Source: Nemertoderma westbladi (taxonomy: Eukaryota > Xenacoelomorpha > Nemertodermatida > Nemertodermatidae). From it: a stretch of 25,784 nt of DNA. The notes under the pieces were generated by a model that made no database searches, was not told where the DNA came from, and was given only the letters and a program-made list of their open reading frames with translations. Position numbers and translations under genes: made by a program. The stretch spans positions 1 to 25,784 of the forward strand of contig JAUCBJ010003726.1 of assembly GCA_032718475.1 (NCBI GenBank), written 5' to 3'. How positions within the stretch are numbered: position 1 is the first letter of the stretch; each line of letters opens with the position of its first letter. This document shows positions 10,162-19,629 of the stretch, piece by piece.

Positions 10162-11148
10162 CTAGGTCGAGCGAACTCGGACAGTGGAAATGAGATCCTT
10201 CCAGGCTTCCCGATTATCCATAGTTGTCGCAATTTCGTTTCTCCCAAGTTCAGTATCCCTTTCAAGTTGATCTATATATGATATGGCCGGTCGTCCACGA
10301 CTACGCTTTCCATGAGTTGGTTGCCAGAGAAGTAGATCTGGTATGACCTCGTCTTTACTTCGCCAGCAGTGCCCACTGAATCTTAATCTGCGTTCACGGA
10401 GGGTGGTTGATACAGGTGGTATTGTACCATAAAGCTCGGCGTTTGTCATGTGTTGTCTCCAGCTGATGTTTAGGGCTGCCCTTAGTAGTCTTGTGTAGCA
10501 ACCATCAATTCGTTGTTCAAGTGATTTAGTCAGTGTCCAGGTCTCACCCCCGTATAAAAATACACTTTCCACTGTGGCTCGAAATAACTTAGTCTTCAGG
10601 TGCCTGGAGAGATCTGATTTCCAGATGGTATCCATTTTTGATAGAGCTACCCAAGCCTTTGCTTTCCTAACTTCTATGTCCTTTTTGCTACTCTCTATCC
10701 ATGATCCAAGGTACTGGAAGTCGTCAACCTTCCTTAGTTGATTATTGTCAATGGTTGTCAAGTTTCCATCAACATTAAAGGTCATGAATTCAGTCTTGGT
10801 AGCATTTATATGCAATCCAACCTCCTTAGCAGCCCTCTCCACTTTATTTAGTAGAAGCTGTGCATCTGCTAGAGTATTAGAGAGCAGGGCGATGTCATCC
10901 GCAAAGTCGGTGTCTGTGACTGTAGTTGCCGGATATCTACTACTTCTGTGTTCTTGAAGTGTGAATCCCAGGTCTTCACCCTTTGTGGCTGTCCTCATTG
11001 CGTAATCCAGCACAATTACAAATAGTAATGGTGCTAATGTGTCACCTTGTAGTACCCTTAGCCAGGATTGAGAAAAACTCAGTTTCACCATCTGGTGAGA
11101 GTACCTGCGCTTCTGTGTCACAATATAACAATCCAATGCCAGCAACAA
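10162..11148 (-). pseudogene. Non-LTR reverse transcriptase, C-terminal half
   Basis: A 328-codon frame. It contains QGDTLAPLLF (residues ~34-43) and the catalytic FADD box in DFADDIALLS (residues 81-90). These are followed by GLHINATKTEFM, FQYLGSWI, LYGGETWTLT and a C-terminal segment with RRLRFSGHCWR and HGKRSRGRP. Family role: copies element RNA into DNA at a nicked target. The frame's own ATG is fortuitous; upstream RT sequence continues in another frame, so no full enzyme can be made. Confidence 0.88.
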
Positions 11149-11245
11149 TTACTTCTGGTATTCCATAAGCTCTTAGGATTTCAAGCATGCCTTCTTGAAA
11201 TCCACAAAAGTCATGACTGCGGGGAGATTCTTCGACTTAATTCCT

Positions 11246-11914
11246 TCAATCAGTCTCCGTAGTGCAAGTAAGTATCTGAGCTATTGTTGATCTACTTGGT
11301 CGAAATCCGTTTTGGCTCTTACGCAGTAGTTTCTCTATGTGAGGCCTAATCCTATATAGAATCATTTTATTGTATATTTTGGCAGCTACCACAAGCAGAC
11401 AGATCCCACGATAGTTTGTTGGTATACAGAGGTCTCCTTTCTTGGGGAGAGGCTTTAGTTGACCTTTAGTCCAAATTGGTGGTGGCTTTTCCCCTTTTAA
11501 CATCCGGTTGCAAACATTCAATAATGGTCTGTTTAGCACTCCAGTTTTCCATACCTCCGCTGGGATTTCATCTAATCCACTCGCTTTATTATTGGACATG
11601 CTTTTAATGCTTCTTTGGAGTTCGGCAGGTGTGAAGTCCCCTGTCTCTATAGGTAGTGTCTTGTCATATATTTTCCTTGTAGGGCTGACCTCGATGTTTG
11701 GTGGCTGCCCAAGCAAGTTGCTGAAGTGATTTTTCCACTTCCCAACACGTTCTTCAGGACTATCAGCTTTGAGGCGCCCCTTTGCACAACTTTTCCGACC
11801 AGATACCTCATTTACAGTTTGCCAGGTAAGACTTGATTGTTGCTGTATGTGAGCGGTTGTAATTGCTTCAATTTTATCCTGTATGTACTTTTCCTGGCAG
11901 ATGTTGTAGGCCAA
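11246..11914 (-). pseudogene. Non-LTR reverse transcriptase, N-terminal half
   Basis: A 222-codon frame with NKASGLDEIPAEVWK, a WTKGQLKPLPKKGD box, NYRGICLL and KSQNGFRPSRST: the fingers/palm motifs preceding the first catalytic Asp. That Asp lies in VDFKKA, just past this frame (near 11200) in another phase, and the expected FDS continuation is deleted. The frame overlaps the upstream connecting-domain frame by about 100 bases through a frameshift. Confidence 0.86.
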
Positions 11915-12300
11915 TTTAAGATCGTCCTTAGCTTTCTCAACCTTGTTAATGTTTTCTGTTGTTCGGTTTTAACTTTGTAGGCTATCTTAAGGTCTTCTCT
12001 ATTACAAGTAACCTCAGAGTTTTGCCATGGCACATACTGTTTTCGTTTGGGTTTCTGGGGGATATGCCTCTTAGCTGATTCCTTGTGGGCTGTTATTATA
12101 TTCTGGTATATTGAATCGGTGGACTGGTCTTCTTCCATTGACTGAAGTGCTTCAAAGCGGTTTTGAACTTCTACTGTGTAAGCATCCTTTACTGCATTGT
12201 CAGTTCTGAGTTTCTCCCAGTCATAGTTGATTTGCTTGCTTGTCCTGGGTTTGCTGGCTCTCAAACTGAGTCTGATCTCTGCAGTCACAATTCTGTGGTC
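11812..12300 (-). pseudogene. Endonuclease tail and connecting region of the same element
   Basis: The frame reads GSDHRIVTAEIRLSLR at its start. SDH is the C-terminal active-site motif of APE-type endonucleases of non-LTR elements. A lysine-rich linker follows. The endonuclease domain itself is absent. The true continuation switches frame near 11915-11930 (TILNWPTT in this frame, AYNICQEKY in the next). Confidence 0.75.
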
Positions 12301-12480
12301 CGAACCAATTAGGTTTAATTTTTTTATTAAGCGTTTTTCATATATATATTAAGCTTTTTTTATAAGCGTTTTAAAAAAGTGTCTTTTGCGAAATCACACC
12401 ATCCGTATCATTGCCATTCTTCATATTATAAGGCTTGCGATGCAAGGATTCCAAATATGTAATAATATCTGAATTTCGCT

Positions 12481-13062
12481 GAGAAACAGCTGAGAAATAG
12501 GCGTTCAAAGATTACAAGAATTATTGTTCACTGGAGGCCAGTTATTCTATTTAATAAATAACACACAGGGGGCGGATCTCCTGGTGAAGGGAGTGTGGAC
12601 CGAGCAGAAGGTGGCTCGGCGGCAGGGGATGCGGGAACGCGGCCTAGCCTGCGTTCTCGGGGGAGTTCGGAGGCGGCTGCAGTTCGCGCTCCTCCGCTCA
12701 AACTCCCTTTGTCTGCGTGGTGGCCGGCGACTGTGGTGGGCGCTGGGCTTTGGGGATGGTGCGGGTCTGCGGGGCAATGACCTCGTTAATATATATTTAT
12801 TGATAATGAATTTATTTGTATAGAATTATTATATAGAAGTATTTTAAATTATAAATTCCTTGGCGTTCTTCGTTATTTATTTTATGAGTTGGTTGGCAAC
12901 AGTGGTATGCCTATACAATATCTATATTGCGTAGCTAATCATACATAAACAAATTGTTCCAGAATATTGTGTATTTATTAAATAGAATAAATGGCCTTCA
13001 GAGAACAATAATTCTTGCAATCTTCGAACACCTATATCTCAGCTGTATTTCAGCTGTATCTC
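12481..13062. mobile_element. Inverted-repeat element with GC-rich core
   Basis: Left arm 12481-12567 (GAGAAACAGCTGAGAAATAG...AATAAATAACACA) is about 85% complementary to right arm 12968-13055. Between them lies a sharply GC-rich core (12568-12780) and then AT-rich DNA. No transposase is encoded. The core opens several frames but none is recognised. Target duplication not determined. Confidence 0.72.
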
Positions 13063-13127
13063 ACTACAGCATTAGACTGTTATTCTGTGCGACCATGGCC
13101 TACTATATATATATTACGGCCTGCTAG

Positions 13128-14014
13128 GTCACCTAAAGAGGCTGTAAAAAAGACGCCAGTTTATTATTACACTAATATGATGATATTTTGATATGGGGAG
13201 AGTTCTATAAATTTTCTTTTGCTGCAATTTGATCAATGGACGTAATTGAAGTCTCCTCGTTAAGCAAGATACAAAATTTTAGGTAGCTAGTGTTTTAGGT
13301 AGGTATAGCTAGTAATTTCAACACTGGTTCCGATATCCTACTTCCTTCTATAAATATTTTGCAGTAGCTAGTTCTTATTACTATTTGTATAGAAAATGTT
13401 CCAGAACATGTTAGCTATTCATTTTTAATAAAAATATGTTCTAGAACAAATATTTTTTGTTCTAGAACGTTTTTTTAGAGAAAAATCTGGATTCTATTTA
13501 AAACGCATGGAATCGTTCTAAAACGTGTTTAAAATAAATAAAAAAAATTTTCAAATTTTTTTTTTCAAAATATTTTTTTCTCAATATTTTTTTCCCAATA
13601 TTTTTTATTGATTTTAAACACATTTTAGAACGATTCCATACGTTTTAAATAGAATCCAGATTTTTCTCTAAAAAATGTTCTAGAACAAAAAATGTTTGTT
13701 CTAGAACATATTTTTTTTATAATGAATAGCTAACATGTTCTGGAACATTTTCCATACTAATAGTAATAAGAACTAGCTACTACAAAATATTTATAGAAGG
13801 AAGTAGGATGTCGGAACCAGTGTAGAAATTACTAGCTAAACCTATCTAAAATACTAGCTACCATAAAATTTAGTATCTTGCTTAACGAGGAGACTTCAAT
13901 TACGTCCGTTGACCAAATTGCAGCAAATGAAAATTTATAGAACTCCCCCCATATCAAAATATAATAATATTGTAAAAATAAACTGGCCTCTTTTTTTCAG
14001 CCTCTTTAGGTGAC
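13128..14014. mobile_element. 887-bp foldback element
   Basis: Near-complete palindrome. Ends are GTCACCTAAAGAGGCTG at 13128 and its complement ending at 14014. The arms (13128-13545 and 13597-14014) are roughly 90% complementary around a ~50-bp A/T spacer. No coding capacity. Six TTCTAGAA/TTCCAGAA-type palindromes occur symmetrically (13398, 13438, 13459, 13677, 13698, 13737). The outer boundary is uncertain: flanks carry related words (GACCATGGCC at 13091; GGCCCATGACC at 14065). Confidence 0.88.
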
Positions 14015-14094
14015 TAAAGAGGCGCGAGCGAGCCCGCGAACCTAATGGCTCGCGGGACCTAATGGCCCATGACCATTTATTTTTATAATACTAG

Positions 14095-14285
14095 ACCCAG
14101 AAAGCTGGTTGGTGAGAAGGAAACGTGGTGGTCAGCGATTGGTCAGGCTTTAACGTCTACTAAAAGAGACTGGCTGGCTGTTCTTGATAATGTAGATGAA
14201 TTGAAGCTTTACATGGCTGATGTGTTGCGTTGCGGGAATTCAGAACATATCCCTACTCCAATATATGGAATCAGAAAAAGTGCAA
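14095..14285 (+). CDS. Possible orphan exon or coding fragment, unrecognised
   Basis: An open segment with balanced composition in AT-rich DNA. It includes KETWWSAIGQALTSTKRDW and LDNVDELKLYMADVLRCG, bounded by an acceptor-like TTTTTATAATACTAG and a donor-like GTATGT. The frame extends past both borders to 14069 and 14293. I do not recognise the family. It may be an exon of an otherwise unseen gene, a transposon fragment, or chance. Confidence 0.25.
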
Positions 14286-14396
14286 GTATGTGACCCCAAC
14301 AAATTGCTTTAGTTACCTGGAACCTTGACATATATAATTTAAGAATAATAATCGAAGAGCCACTCACTGGTGGTGAGTAACAATTTACCAGTTTGC

Positions 14397-14555
14397 TAAA
14401 GGCCATGATACACCACAGGAGCGGCGAGCGGCAGCAGCCATTTGTGGTGTATCATCACCCATAGAAAATAATGTGTTCTATTTTTAAAAAGTGGCCGCTC
14501 GCCGCGGCCGCTCGCCGCTGCCGCTCGCCGCTCCTGTGGTGTATCATGGCCTTTA
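14397..14555. mobile_element. 159-bp palindromic MITE with 39-bp perfect inverted ends
   Basis: The first 39 bases (TAAAGGCCATGATACACCAC...) are the exact complement of the last 39. The inner arms are GCGGCGAGCGGC-type units, and GGTGTATCAT occurs again internally at 14447. The central loop is AT-rich. No clear target duplication: flanks read GCTAA and TTAGA. Exact arm identity suggests recent mobility or gene conversion. Confidence 0.85.
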
Positions 14556-16859
14556 GATGCCGGGAATCAGGAGTATCATTTTATTGGTTGTGTAAATTCA
14601 GTGGTATAATCCAGGCCTAACATTTTTGAATGGGTGTCATAACAACACCTTTGGAGTTCCAGGACGAGGCTTTGCGCAGGTCGAAGTATTGCATGTCGCT
14701 TCCCCTTCCCTAGCTCTCCTTAGTAGCAATGGGTGAGTGGAGGGAGGTCTGGCATGATGATCTTTACCACATACAGTTCTGGGTGCCCCACCCCCCACCC
14801 CCTGGCATAGGACATGCCATCGTAAGTTTACACAAATTTTGAATATTTTCAAGTGGCTCTAGTACTGTGCATGGTATATTATCCATATGACAGCCTCATT
14901 CTGTCGCCTCATAGTGCGAGTAACGAAATTTGTAAGCAATAAGGGGCCTTGCCAGTTTATCCGTCCGTCCATCTATCTGTCAGGACAGTCTAATTGAATT
15001 TTGATTCTCTGCGATGGCTCGCTAAATTGGATAAATCTTCCATAAAGTTAGCTTCACTGTTAGAGTTCATACTTAGTTTAAAGACTGAATCTGCTAGTTA
15101 TACTGTTCCTAATTTTTATCCATAATAATTTTCAGTTGAAAGGTTAATAGAATATGAATTATTCTGTAGGCGAAAAATAAGTGAGTACATAAATGAATTA
15201 TATATCATCTGTCAGTTTGAAATCCCCTTAAATTTAGGAATCACTTAGAAGGAATCCAGTATCAACAGCGATGGCAGGAAATCAAATGATGTCATCCGAG
15301 GAGGTGAAACATAAATATGTATTCATAAGCTCAGGGCGCTCAAGCAGTGCAATGTGATGAGAAAGCAGAAACGCAATCCCAATCAGGCTTAACAAACAAC
15401 CGCCCTAGCAATTTACACGTCGGGAATGATTGAAGGCAATACAACCGCGGACCATGATGAGATTTTAATAATTAAACATCATAGTAGTCGTATTACTCAA
15501 ATTAACTTGATCGTCGATGTTGGCCATCCAAGTATGTTCGCGAATCTTTGTGAGAGAGAGAGAGAGGAACCCTCCTGGGAGAAGCTGTAACCTTTATAAA
15601 ACATTGATTGGAAGACAAGATTACAAATCAGATAGAACACGGTCAAAGCAGAAGACTTTTCTTTTGTTAAATGTGACAAACATGCGTTGATGATACAATA
15701 TATGTATTTTAGGTTGACCTACAGACCTACACACTTTACCTGATTGTTATCCCAGTCGCTTTTCTTGAAAGAAAATATGAAAGATTAAATGTAGAACAAT
15801 TTTTACTCAGCCCCAATAAAAATGGAATCATCTCAGAGGGCAAAATAACAACTGATTACCAGCTAATTGACACTGTAACCTGTTCTATGGATAAGAGTTT
15901 ATTGTTTTGGTTTGAATAGAATACGTCACTGAAACCTGCTCCTTTCCTTAATATATATTAATATTAAACATTGTTAATTCGCCGAAAGGGATTAATCTTT
16001 CTCCTGTTTCTATATACACACACAACGATATACGCTCAGCATTACGTCTCATGTAACTCACCAATTTATAATTAACATTAAAATTTAATGTTTGGTTGGT
16101 TGGTTGACGTTATTTAATAACGTCAATAATGGTTGACGGTGTAACCCTTACACCCTCCAAATATTTTGTTTATTATTGGAACCTAAGAGGAAGCTGCTTC
16201 ATGTTCCAGTGATGAAATATAATTTAAACATGCCACAATGTCTAGTACCTATAAGTACGAAGGTGGATTCACTGGGAGAGTCATACGAAAGCAATAAATT
16301 GGGCGGCTTTTAGCGTATTTTCCTGATAAGAAATATAAGTGCGTAGTATTGAAAGAGATTTACAGTGAGATCAGCTTACGGTAGTTCAGAAGCAAACAAT
16401 TGTTTGTCAGCCTTGATATTACGATAAAACTTTAGATATCAAACCGTCGCTATAAGGAAATGGGCTAAGATTTATAAATCCCTTTGCTTATCAATCAGGT
16501 CGCACCTGTTGTGGAGAGAACAATGGTAGCGCTGTGACTGGCCATCAAATATAATCGATTGGTATTAAAGGGAAGCCGTGGTTGCGAAATCCTGGTGAAA
16601 TTCAGGGTGACATCCGGATAACAAAACTGGGTGTCAGTGGCTAAAAACAACGTTAAATAGCGTACCCCGAACGCATAGGGGCAGATAATTGGCCATAATG
16701 TGTCAAACCAGTAATAATACATGAAGGAACAGTGGATCTCAAAAATTTTAGATTGTTTTTAAAACATTTTTATCTTCAAATAATAATATTCTCTTCTAAT
16801 TATGAATTTATACGCAAGGATATAGTTTTAGTTAGTTATTTGCAAACTACCTATTACAA
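14556..16859. other. Non-coding region, no gene seen
   Basis: No supported exon. It contains a short (GA)n run at 15550-15566, a palindrome around TTGACGTTATTTAATAACG (16104-16126) and the mirrored GGTGTAACCCTTACACC at about 16138-16154. No other structure identified. Confidence 0.5.
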
Positions 16860-16945
16860 CAAGTCGAGCGAGCTCGGAAAGTGGAAATGAGATCCTTCCA
16901 GGCTTCTCGATTCTGCATGGTTGCCGAAATTTAGATTCTCCAGTA
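16860..16945 (-). mobile_element. Non-LTR retrotransposon 3'-end scrap
   Basis: TCGAGCGA.CTCGGA.AGTGG and ATGAGATCCTTCCAGGCTT match the 3' end of the element at 10163-10260, with about 80-90% identity over ~80 bases. Same strand as the larger copy. Confidence 0.8.
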
Positions 16946-17307
16946 CGTTTAGTAGCGTATTTAGAAAGAATAATTATTGTGAAAATAGATATCCTGGTGG
17001 TGTGGCCCAATCAATGTATGATTTTTTCCATTCAAACATTGGGATTGGGTACGTTTCAAAAGTTTATTTTTGGTGAAATATAAAAATGTCGGCCAATGCT
17101 CAACACGGTTAAATGTAAATGTCTTGTACCTTCTCCTTCAATCTATATTTATATTGCACCATAGTATACATATAACAAGTATATCTGCCTACATCTATAC
17201 AGTATGTAGAGCTCATGTTATCACCATGTTTGGTTAGGTATATCAACATATTATTTGTATCAATTATTATTGTGACTTGAATAACAAATTGGGAGTGTCA
17301 CCCACCC

Positions 17308-17390
17308 ACCAGGATGGCCGAGTGGTTAAGGCGTTGGACTTAAGTTCCAATGGGTGTTATCCCGCGTGGGTTCGAACCCCACTCCTGGTA
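17308..17390 (+). tRNA. tRNA-Leu (anticodon UAA)
   Basis: A complete 83-base class II tRNA. The acceptor ACCAGGA (17308-17314) pairs with TCCTGGT (17383-17389), and A is the discriminator. The anticodon stem TTGGA/TCCAA encloses loop CTTAAGT with anticodon TAA (17341-17343), reading UUA. The long variable arm TGGG...CCCG is as expected for Leu. T arm is GTGGG-TTCGAAC-CCCAC. Box A is TGGCCGAGTGG; box B is GGTTCGAACCC. No intron. All stems are intact, so it is probably functional. Confidence 0.96.
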
Positions 17391-17402
17391 TGAGGACAAT
17401 AG

Positions 17403-17406
17403 TTTT
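17403..17406 (+). terminator. Pol III terminator of tRNA-Leu
   Basis: TTTT on the coding strand 13 bases after the mature 3' end, the usual RNA polymerase III stop. Confidence 0.75.
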
Positions 17407-17795
17407 GCAACTTCATAACTCTATTCTATGTATTAATTATAGCATTTTTATGTTGTACTTTCTCATTTAACGCAAAAAAACACGAATCACCGTTCTCATA
17501 AAAAATATATCGTATATGTTTGAATTAAATTAAATTAAATATTTTTTATTTTTTAGTTATAGTAATCTGTCAAGTAAATTCCTATTACAATTAAATTTTA
17601 TATTTATGGGGAGCGAATACGACTATCGTTGCTACGCAAAGCTACAAAAACAAAAACTACCAGCTAAAATGCCAGGGCTGTAATGATATTCATAAAGCGG
17701 TGCTAAGTTAGTACCGAATCCAACTTTACGAGCCAAATATTTAGTACTAGCGCTCTGTAACTCCGAGTTAAAATGGTATCCATGAGGTTACATCG

Positions 17796-18389
17796 CGTTT
17801 CGGCAACTGTCGCGTTTCGGCAACAGTCGCGATTCGGCAAAAAAGTTGCGTTTCGGCAAAAAAGATGCGTTTCGGCAAAAAAAAGTCGCGATTCGGCAAA
17901 AAGTCGCAATTCGGCAAAAAAGTTGCGTTTCGGCAAAAAGATGCGTTTCGGCAAAAAGATGCGTTTCGGCAAAAAAAGTCGCGATTTGGCAAAAAGTCGC
18001 GATTCGGCAAAAAAGTTGCGTTTCGGCAAAAAAGATGCGTTTCGGCAAAAAAAGTCGCGATTCGGCAAAAAGTCGCGATTCGGCAAAAAAGTTGCGTTTC
18101 GGCAAAAAAGATGCGTTTCGGCAAAAAAAGTCGCGATTCGGCAAAAAGTCGCGATTCGGCAAAAAAGTTGCGTTTCGGCAAAAAAGATGCGTTTCGGCAA
18201 AAAAAGTCGCGATTCGGCAAAAAGTCGCGATTCGGCAAAAATGTTGCGTTTCGGCAAAAAAGATGCGTTTCGGCAAAAAAAGTCGCGATTCGGCAAAAAG
18301 TCGCGATTCGGCAAAAAAGTTGCGTTTCGGCAAAAAAGATGCGTTTCGGCAAAAAAAGTCGCGATTCGGCAAAAAGTCGCGATTCGCGA
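17796..18389 (+). repeat. Tandem array, 18-20-bp monomers, 76-bp higher-order unit
   Basis: About thirty monomers of form G(T/A)(T/C)GCG(T/A)TTCGGC followed by A5-7. Four monomer types (GTTGCGTTT, GATGCGTTT, GTCGCGATT, GTCGCGATT) form a repeating unit. The GTTGCG monomer starts at 18015, 18091, 18167, 18243 and 18319, exactly 76 bases apart. The long open frames on both strands follow from stop-free repeats and are not genes. Confidence 0.95.
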
Positions 18390-18589
18390 TGTCGCGATTT
18401 TATTATAGGAAGGGATCTAGGGGTCTTAACCTCGAATGATAAGTTTATTTTACCGAAAATAACTTATCTTTTATTGGCGCAATTGTAGGACTAATCCCAT
18501 CACATGCGTACTTTATAACCGGGTAGTGTACAAATTTAGGAATCGCGTAATGGCAGCTGTCTTTGAAATTAATACTCCATATCTCAAGA

Positions 18590-18655
18590 ACCTGTGGCCT
18601 AGTGGTTGTAGTCTCGTCTTCCACCTCGAGGTCCCAGGTTCGAATCCGACACCAC
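18590..18655 (+). promoter_or_regulatory. tRNA-like pol III promoter region
   Basis: Box A TGGCCTAGTGG (18595-18605) and box B GGTTCGAATCC (18637-18647) match the consensus at tRNA-like spacing. GTGG at 18593 can pair with CCAC at 18652, but the T and anticodon stems do not form, so this is a promoter relic, not a tRNA. The hammerhead starts directly after it. Confidence 0.7.
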
Positions 18656-18693
18656 GCTGATGAGACCCAGTAAGGTCGAAACGCGTACGTGGT
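18651..18693 (+). ncRNA. Hammerhead ribozyme motif (type I, minimal helix III)
   Basis: Helix I: ACCACG (18651-18656) with CGTGGT (18688-18693), 6 bp. Core CTGATGA (18657-18663). Helix II: GACC (18664-18667)/GGTC (18674-18677) with loop CAGTAA. Core GAAA (18678-18681). Helix III is one A-U pair (18681/18686) closing CGCG. Cleavage nucleotide A at 18687, i.e. UA before helix I. Every conserved core base is present. Very short helix III is known for hammerheads in Penelope-like and related retroelements, which may act as dimers. Activity is inferred. Confidence 0.75.
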
Positions 18694-18878
18694 TTGGAGA
18701 GATATGAGATATTAATTTCAAGAAAAATTACGCGATTCCTAAATTTGTACACTACTCGGATAAAAAGTACGCATGTGATGGGATTAGTCCTACAATTGCG
18801 CCAATAAAATATAAGTTATTTTCGGTAAAATAAACTTATCATTCGAGGTTAAGACCCCTAGATCCCTTCCTATAATAA

Positions 18879-19484
18879 ATGTATAATAACAAACACCTCG
18901 ATAAATACAGCTTGCCAACACATTGTTACTATCAATAATCAAGTTAATGTATGTTCGCTTGCTCAAATTAGCACGTACTGTAATATATTTATTTGGTTTT
19001 GATTTATTATGTTCAATTGAGCTTTGCAGTTTAATTTTAGTGCATTATTTAGGTTTTGAATTGAAGTGTTTTATGATTTATGTAACAATAAATGCAACAG
19101 GAAACTGCTATTTTACAAAATCTTTACGTTTTAGGAAAGCGACCTCTTTTACTCTCCTCTCACAGGCGCGGTACTCTACTCCACCGTGTATTTTCATAAG
19201 TCCCCATCTGTACACAATATTTATATCACCATCTTTAATTGTACGAACCTGCCCAGAAAGCCTCTTACTTGGGACTTTCTGGGCCTCACCAAAATACATG
19301 GTTAACACGACGACGTACAGAGTATCCTTTACAACACTATTCCAGGGCAGGGAAGTTAAACTTTTATTAGCATTGCAACTAACGAACGAAAGTGCTATAG
19401 TGTTGTATATTTATAATGTCCTGCTTGTTTCACTTTTACTTGTATTGTTGATAGTAAAGTGTATTCTCCTGCAGTAAAGAAATA
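18879..19484. other. Unique interior of the foldback element
   Basis: No transposase recognised. The minus strand holds an uninterrupted frame of ~80-85 codons ending at 19108. It includes LYVVVLTMYFGEAQKVPSKR and GDINIVYRWGLMKIHGG, in a segment less AT-rich than its surroundings. It could be a captured exon or transposon remnant. The overlapping plus-strand 184-codon frame looks like a shadow, rich in Leu/Ile/Tyr. Confidence 0.35.
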
Positions 19485-19629
19485 CTTTTGCCGAAACGCA
19501 ACTTTTTTGCCGAATCGCGACTGTTGCCGAAACGCAACTTTTTGCCGTAACGCAAATTTTTTGCCGAATCGCACCTTTTTGCCGAAACGCGACTGTTGCC
19601 GAAACGCGACAGTTGCCGAAACGCGACGA
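19485..19629 (-). repeat. Inverted counterpart of the TTCGGC tandem array
   Basis: About eight monomers of TTGCCGAAACGC type, the reverse complement of the left array. The outermost three monomers match the outermost left monomers almost exactly, while inner ones are scrambled. The right array is about a quarter the length of the left. Confidence 0.93.

Larger units (their letters stand above)
10140..12325 (-). mobile_element. 5'-truncated non-LTR retrotransposon, dead copy
   Basis: On the minus strand: the last residues of an AP-type endonuclease (GSDHRIV, about 12275-12300), a connecting domain, reverse transcriptase, and a C-terminal region, then a (TAG)n-type 3' end (10148-10163). It is disrupted by frame changes near 11900 and 11150-11245, the latter with a deletion. 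The upstream border at ~12325 is the likely 5' truncation point, since most of the endonuclease is missing. Related fragments occur at 16860, 21207 and 23793. The clade cannot be fixed by eye; RTE-, CR1- or I-like groups are candidates. Confidence 0.88.
18400..18878. mobile_element. Palindromic element with tRNA-like promoter and hammerhead core
   Basis: Terminal inverted repeats of about 180-190 bp (18400-18588 and 18699-18878), over 90% complementary, start TTATTATAGGAAGGGATC. The ~110-bp centre holds a tRNA-like region (18590-18655) and a hammerhead fold (18651-18693). It sits at the inner edge of the left TTCGGC array and so is nested in the larger foldback. A shortened relative lies at 7455. 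No protein is encoded. No convincing target duplication, although a TA duplication is possible. Confidence 0.85.

Noticed and set aside
12524-12823. 99-codon ORF across the GC-rich core
   Set aside because: It begins in the transposon's inverted repeat and runs through GC-rich DNA where all frames tend to be open. Treated as part of the element.
17796-18389. CRISPR-like array
   Set aside because: Monomers are contiguous with no unique spacers, the context is a eukaryotic genome, and an inverted partner array lies at 19485.
17703-18488. Long ORFs of about 190-210 codons on both strands
   Set aside because: They run entirely through the TTCGGC tandem array. The repeat lacks stops in several frames on both strands and the products are simple repeats of RFGKK- or LPNRDF-type, so this is an artefact.
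18590-18655. Second tRNA gene
   Set aside because: Boxes A and B are present, but T and anticodon stems do not pair and there is no proper acceptor stem. It is a tRNA-derived promoter.
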